Part shown: positions 59,142 through 64,000 of the stretch, piece by piece
Position numbering within the stretch: position 1 is the first letter of the stretch
Layout of the letters: each line of letters starts with the position of its first letter
Origin: Hevea brasiliensis
Lineage: Eukaryota; Streptophyta; Magnoliopsida; Malpighiales; Euphorbiaceae
NCBI RefSeq assembly: GCF_030052815.1
Contig: NC_079503.1
Coordinates: forward strand, 56,152,735 to 56,216,734
DNA: 64,000 bases
Direction of reading: 5' to 3'
The notes under the pieces: model-generated
The model's input: only the letters and a program-made list of their open reading frames with translations
Told to the model about the DNA's origin: nothing
The model's database searches: none
Program-made: the position numbers and the translations under genes

Positions 59142-62100
59142 TGTCACACCTATTCCATTGTAAGGCATGAAATGTTCCCGTAGCATACCTAATGAATTAC
59201 CGAACTACACCTATCGATAACCCATTAAATATGTTACAAGGGATTTCAAACAAAACATAGCTTTTTAGCTTATCAATTCTTTTGTGAAAAACTGCATGGT
59301 AGTGGTTAAAACTTTAGCAAACCCAATTTATAGCCTATGGAAATCATAAAATAAATCAAGTAAAAGTTTTCCCTCAACCCGTTTCACAAGCATAATAAGT
59401 TTAATTATATTTCAAGTAAACATTCATTAGGGGAAAATAAACTTAATATTTCAAAAGCTACAGTTACATAAGTCTGAAAATGAAGTGTAACTATTTACAA
59501 CTCAAAATGCTTTTTAATATAAACTGCTCAATGTCCGTATATCATACATATAGATACAAAATTACATCAAAACGAAATTACAGGGGTATACCTACTATAT
59601 ATACCCACAGTTAAAAACAAAATACTGCTTCCAAGTCTCTCACTCTATAGCCTTCTCCTTTCCCTTACTTGCGACAGCATAAATAAGCTATCACTGAGTA
59701 TATCACTCAATGGTTCACAACTAAAATTTCAAAACTTAGAATAAGGCACAATTGTCAAAACATAACAAATCACAATAAATTTTCTAAGCCCATGGCAACC
59801 ATTTATTGAAAGCACATTTCAAATAAGAAATCATGTTTCACAATTCATAGTTCACAATGTATAAGTGTTGCCAACAATAACACACAGTTTAGACCATGAC
59901 ACAAAATTTCATGATCAATGTCGTGTTGTACACCACGACAAAGCAATCTTAACCTCACTAACCGTTATTAGTAAGGGAAGGACTAGCTAGCTAATGAGTA
60001 CTCATATAGTCTTACCCCACTAACTGTTATTAATGGGAGACATAATCAATATCAATTATCAACCCCAAGTAGCCATTACTACTGGAGAGTTTTGAAAGGG
60101 ACTGTCATGGTAACTGTGATTTCAAAACAGTTTCCAAAAGTTTCCCACTCAACAATCATTTTTGCAACTCAATAAACACATTCAAATCATCATAAAATCC
60201 ATATAAAGGTGGCAACACCCAAATTTCACAAACACAAGAGAAAAACTATATTCTATTCAAAGTAAACTCGTTCAAAGAAAAATCATTCAAATAAATTCAT
60301 TCCAAACAATTTACAAGTTTTAAAAAAAAAAACAAGGAAAAAGATTAGTTATGCACAAACCTTTAATATTTCTTCTTTCTCGTTACCTACTTTTCATTGC
60401 CCGTTCTAACTTCTTTTTCTACTGAAAACACGCAAATAGAATGCCCCAATACTCATCTCAATTTCTGCCAAGTACTCATCACATAAAGGTCTAATGTCTC
60501 CCTAAGTTAGATTTGAAATTTCAAAGTGTTTTGAAATTTTGGACAGCTTGGAGCTCTAAGCCTTAAACCCAAATGTTTACATAGTTTCATTCATAATTTG
60601 ATGATGTGTTTTTCATGAAAATAGTTCATCTAGTCTTAACTTTATTTTCCTTTTTGAATCGCCTAATTTGGAGTTGTGTAGCTCAAGTTATGACCAAAAA
60701 AGTGATTACTGTTCACACGGGGCAGATTCTGGCAACTTTGGTAACTTAACTTTTGCTAACAATTTGAATGGGTTAAGTTCATAATTTGGCTCCAAGTTCT
60801 GCATATGAAATGTTCTACTGTATTTTAGGTTTTCATCGATTTAAGAATCACCAAAATTGGAGTTTTCTAGAGAGAGTTATGGCCTTTTAAATTTTACTAT
60901 TTATGTTAACATTCATGTGCTAAAAGATTCATTGACTCAACTTTGCTCAGCAATTTGGTTGGGTTAAGTTCATAATTTAGCTTTGAGTTCTTCATATGAA
61001 ATGTTCTAATATGTTTTAAGTTTCCATCGATTCAAGAATCACCTAAATAGGAGTTTTCTAGAGAGAGTTATGACCATACAAATTTTCCTATTCATATGGT
61101 CAATTTGGGTAGATTTAGATTTTGGCAGATTTGGTGACTCAAATTTGCTTAGAAATTTGATCAAGTTAAGTTCATAATTTGGCCTAACATTCTTCATATG
61201 AAATGTTCTAATATGTTTTAAGTTTCCATCAGTTTAAGAATCACCTAAATTAGAGTTTTTTATAGAGAATTATGGCCTTGCAAGTTTTACTGCTCATTTA
61301 GTTAATTTTCAGATTTCCAGATTTTGGCTTCTAGTTTCAAGGTTCATTTAGGGCAGTTTATGGTCATTTTTTGGGTAGAGTATCTTCATGAAAATTCTAG
61401 CCCTATATCCTAAGTTTCATTTTCAATTAGTTTCACACCAATTGGAGTTGTGTAGCTCAAGTTATGAGCTACCAAGCACACAGAACTTAGTGTACAAAAT
61501 TCTGCCCTAAGGTTCAAATTTTCATTTCTTCAATTACTTCCATTAACCAATCTCAATTCACATTTAATTCACCCTAAATGACCATAATTTAACATTAACC
61601 ACATCAATGAGACTTCCTAGTACAAAATCTCCTATTTTCCAAAACCCAAGTTTGCAATTTTCCCTAATCCATGCCATTCCATTAATTCCTTCCACCAACT
61701 AACATCAACCCGCATTCAATTCATGCTAAGTAGTCATAATTTAACATTACACACATCACTTTCACTCTCTAGCACCAAAGCCCTAATTTTCCCATGAACC
61801 CTAATCTTCAATAATTAAATTTATGCAAATCTCATGAAATTTCTTTACCCCAATCATGCATACTACTTCAACTAAGCTTAATTTCATCATCAAATACATT
61901 AAAATACATCAAACCCTAATTTCCCCCAAATTGGCTAGAACCCTAGTTTAGGTTATATGCATGATTCTCAATGCTTCCTTATGAAATTTTCCCATAATCA
62001 GCCTTAATTCAAAGCTTGTACAACTAATCTAGTATGAAGAGAAACTTACCTCAATTTTAACCTTCCAAAATCTTCAATTTCTTCCAAATCTCTTATTTCC

Positions 62101-62745
62101 CCTTGCTTTTAATCTCTCAATCAAAGATTAATTTGATGTTCTCTACCAATTAGATGGAAAACCCATGGAGGACAAATGGGTAGATCATGGGTTGAAAGAG
62201 GTTGTAAGTGGAAGAGTGAAAGAAAAAGAAGAAAGAACAAGAGAGGGAGAGAGAGGAAATGGGGTAGCACATTAAAGAAGAGAAGGAGAGGGTCTCCCTT
62301 TTTATATTTATCCCTAATTTTAAATTTCTTTCATCATTTTAATTGAGTTATCTAAAGCCCATTGGTCCTAAAATTTTAATTGGGTCAAAATGGACTTAAA
62401 ATTCTAGATTTTTATTTATTTTATTTTCCTTTCACTTTATACTTGAATTTTTTTCCTAAAAAAGAATTATTTCGCAATTCAGTTCATTAATTTCACTTAA
62501 ATTAATTAACATTTTGGTCAAAAGTCAACTCTTGAGGTGAATTGACCAAAATGCCCCTCATCGGGTCATAATCCCTCTTTTTCAATATACCCGGTGAGTC
62601 CTTATATTTTTGGATCACTTGAATTTTTATTGTGTCTATCTCAATAAATTTTCATTTTATTTTTGATCCTCAAAGTGTCTTTGAATAGTACAAGTCACAG
62701 ACCAAAAATGGTGCTATTCAGAGCTCGGAGGGTCGAGGTGTTACA
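59142..62745 (-). mobile_element. G3 3' LTR
   Basis: A 3,604-bp LTR, on the minus strand from TGTAACACCTCGACC at 62745 to GGTGTGACA at 59142. It shares the CCCTTGTAAC...GGTAATTCATTAGG end block with G4 and G1, has the stem-loop at 59693-59711 followed by CTGTCGC, and a strong donor GAG/GTAAGT near 62046. The TGACATCA dyad was not found in it. No gene is carried. Confidence 0.88.
59693..59711 (-). other. Conserved LTR stem-loop
   Basis: ATTGAGT and ACTCAGT arms in LTR sense, 7 bp with one G-T pair, followed by GATAGC and GCTGTCGC. Confidence 0.55.
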
Positions 62746-62760
62746 ATTCTCCCTTCCTTA
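62746..62760 (-). other. Polypurine tract of G3
   Basis: AAGGAAGGGAGAAT on the minus strand directly before the 3' LTR. Confidence 0.8.
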
Positions 62761-62794
62761 AAAATAAAATTTCGTCTTCGAAATTTACCTAGTC

Positions 62795-64000
62795 TCATTC
62801 TCTGAATAGCTGTGGGTGCTACCTCCTCATGTCCTCCTCATGCTCCCATGTAGCCTCCTGGCCTAAATGATAGTTTCACAGCATTTTGACCAGTGGTGTC
62901 TGCTTGTTCCTTGGCTGCTTCACCTCGTGTGCCAAGATCTTTATGGGCTCTTCATCACATGTCAGGTCTGGATTCACCTCAATCTTCTCTATTGGCAAAA
63001 TGTAAGAGGGGTCTGATCTGTACCTCCTCAACATGGAGACATGGAAGACATTATGAATCTTTTCCAACTCTGGAGGTAATGCAAGTCTATATGCCAATGG
63101 ACCTACTCTTTCTAGAACCTCATATGGCCCAATAAAGTGAGGACTCAGTTTCTTCTTCCTACCAAACCTCATGATCTTCTTCCAAGGAGAAAATTTAAGG
63201 AATATTTTGTCACCCACATTATACTAAATATCTCTTCTCTTCAAATCAATGTAGGACTTCTGTCTATCCGTTGCAGCCTTGAATCTGTCTCTAATGAGCT
63301 TAATCTTTTCCTCCGTTTGCTGCACTAGTTTTAGCCCAATCAACTTTCTCTCGCCCACTTTATCCCAACACAAGGGAGTTCTACACTTTCTGCCATAAAG
63401 TGCTTCATATGGAGGCATTCCAATACTTGACTGACAACTGTTGTTGTAGGTAAATTCAATCAAAGGCAAATGTGAGTCACAACTTCCCTCAAATTCAATC
63501 ACACAAGCCCTATGCATGTCCTCTAAAATCCAAATGATCCTTTCAGACTGGCCATCTGTCTATGGATGGAATGCTGTACTGAAGTTCAATCTAGTTCCTA
63601 AGGCTTTTTAGAGACTACCCAAGAAACTAGAAGTGAACCTTGGATCTCTATCTGATACAATAGACACTGGCACTCCATGCAACCTCACCACATCATCAAT
63701 GTACAGTTTGGCCAATCTTTCTAGGCTGTAATCCATCCTCACTAGCAAAAAGTGGACAGACTTGGTCAATTTATCAACAATAACCCAAACTGCATCATGA
63801 TTCATTTGTGTACATGGAAGTCCTGTCCAGAAATCTATAGTGATTCTTTCCCATTTTTACTCGAGAATTGGCAATGGCTGTAGAAACCCTGCAGGCACTT
63901 AGTGTTCTGCCTTTACTTGCTGACAAGTTAGGCATTTGGCAACATATTCTACAATTTCTTTCCTCATTCCCTCCACTAATAGTGCTCTTTCACACTTTTA
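62795..64000 (-). pseudogene. G3 integrase to chromodomain, partial and broken
   Basis: The element runs off the right edge. Leftward from 64000: zinc-domain end CLTCQQVKAEH; core with VIVDKLTKSVHF and SDRDPRFT (both catalytic Asp present); ACVIEFEGS and EALYGRKC; C-terminal GPYEVLERVGPLAYRLALPP; and a chromodomain with KILAHEVKQPRNKQTPLVK and EATWEHEE. Stops are seen at RRDI*YN (near 63222), at the chromodomain tryptophan (near 62876) and at RR*HPQL (near 62815), plus a frame break between zinc domain and core. Sequence at the G2 intron-like site is uninterrupted here. Gag and reverse transcriptase would lie to the right. Confidence 0.87.

Noticed and set aside
1..64000. tRNA, rRNA or microRNA genes
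   Set aside because: No cloverleaf with A and B boxes or long foldback outside the LTR hairpins could be recognised by eye.

Overview
The window is repetitive nuclear DNA of a flowering plant, almost certainly a eudicot, probably from heterochromatin or another low-recombination region. The evidence is its AT-richness, a plant CACTA (En/Spm) transposon with TNP2 and Transposase_24 genes, and several Ty3/gypsy chromovirus elements with a tRNA-Met primer site (TGGTATCAGAGC), a C-terminal chromodomain and very long LTRs (3.0-3.9 kb), the combination typical of the Tekay/Del clade. A Euphorbiaceae-like source is a guess and cannot be shown from the sequence. No single-copy host gene, rRNA, tRNA or CRISPR array was found, and every coding region seen is a decayed transposable-element gene.

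The layout is a stack of insertions up to five levels deep. Level 0 is a minus-strand LTR whose right part is 56509-58998. Level 1 is gypsy element G1 (minus) inserted in it. The G1 3' LTR is at 1599-2654, its integrase core and chromodomain at 2727-3785, the rest of gag-pol at 30402-33905, the primer site at 34076, and its 5' LTR at 34096-36925 plus 56148-56508. At level 2 three things hit G1: a plus-strand LTR (81-1598, itself hit by an LTR ending at 80) in the 3' LTR; a solo LTR S1 (3791-30396, with gaps) in the integrase; and gypsy element G2 (36926-56130, minus) in the 5' LTR. At level 3, S1 carries a 20.3-kb CACTA element (4874-25134, target duplication CAA) and a second solo LTR S2 (25573-28611, target duplication TGAAA). 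G2 carries a non-autonomous large-LTR element N1 (43152-51239, target duplication AGTTT). At level 4 the CACTA carries gypsy element G4 (9345-16784), internally deleted down to an integrase tail. At the right edge another gypsy element, G3 (59142 to beyond 64000, minus), begins.

The CACTA element is structurally complete: terminal inverted repeats, subterminal motif arrays (including eight copies of a 114-bp tandem repeat), a leader region, a TNP2 transposase gene with three small introns, and a second gene of the Transposase_24 (TnpA-like) type. TNP2 would cut and join the ends; the second protein would bind the subterminal motifs. Both genes carry several premature stops, many readable as C-to-T or G-to-A changes, so the copy is probably non-autonomous now.

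The most interesting signals lie outside the protein genes. Every LTR subfamily keeps a short stem-loop with compensating base changes. Most LTRs keep a dyad TGACATCA/TGATGTCA element at an almost fixed distance (about 550 nt) from the LTR start, followed about 300 nt later by a splice-donor-like site. G2 has a 75-nt GT-AG intron-like insertion in its integrase, bounded by CAGGT repeats. None of these has been tested; all are read by eye.
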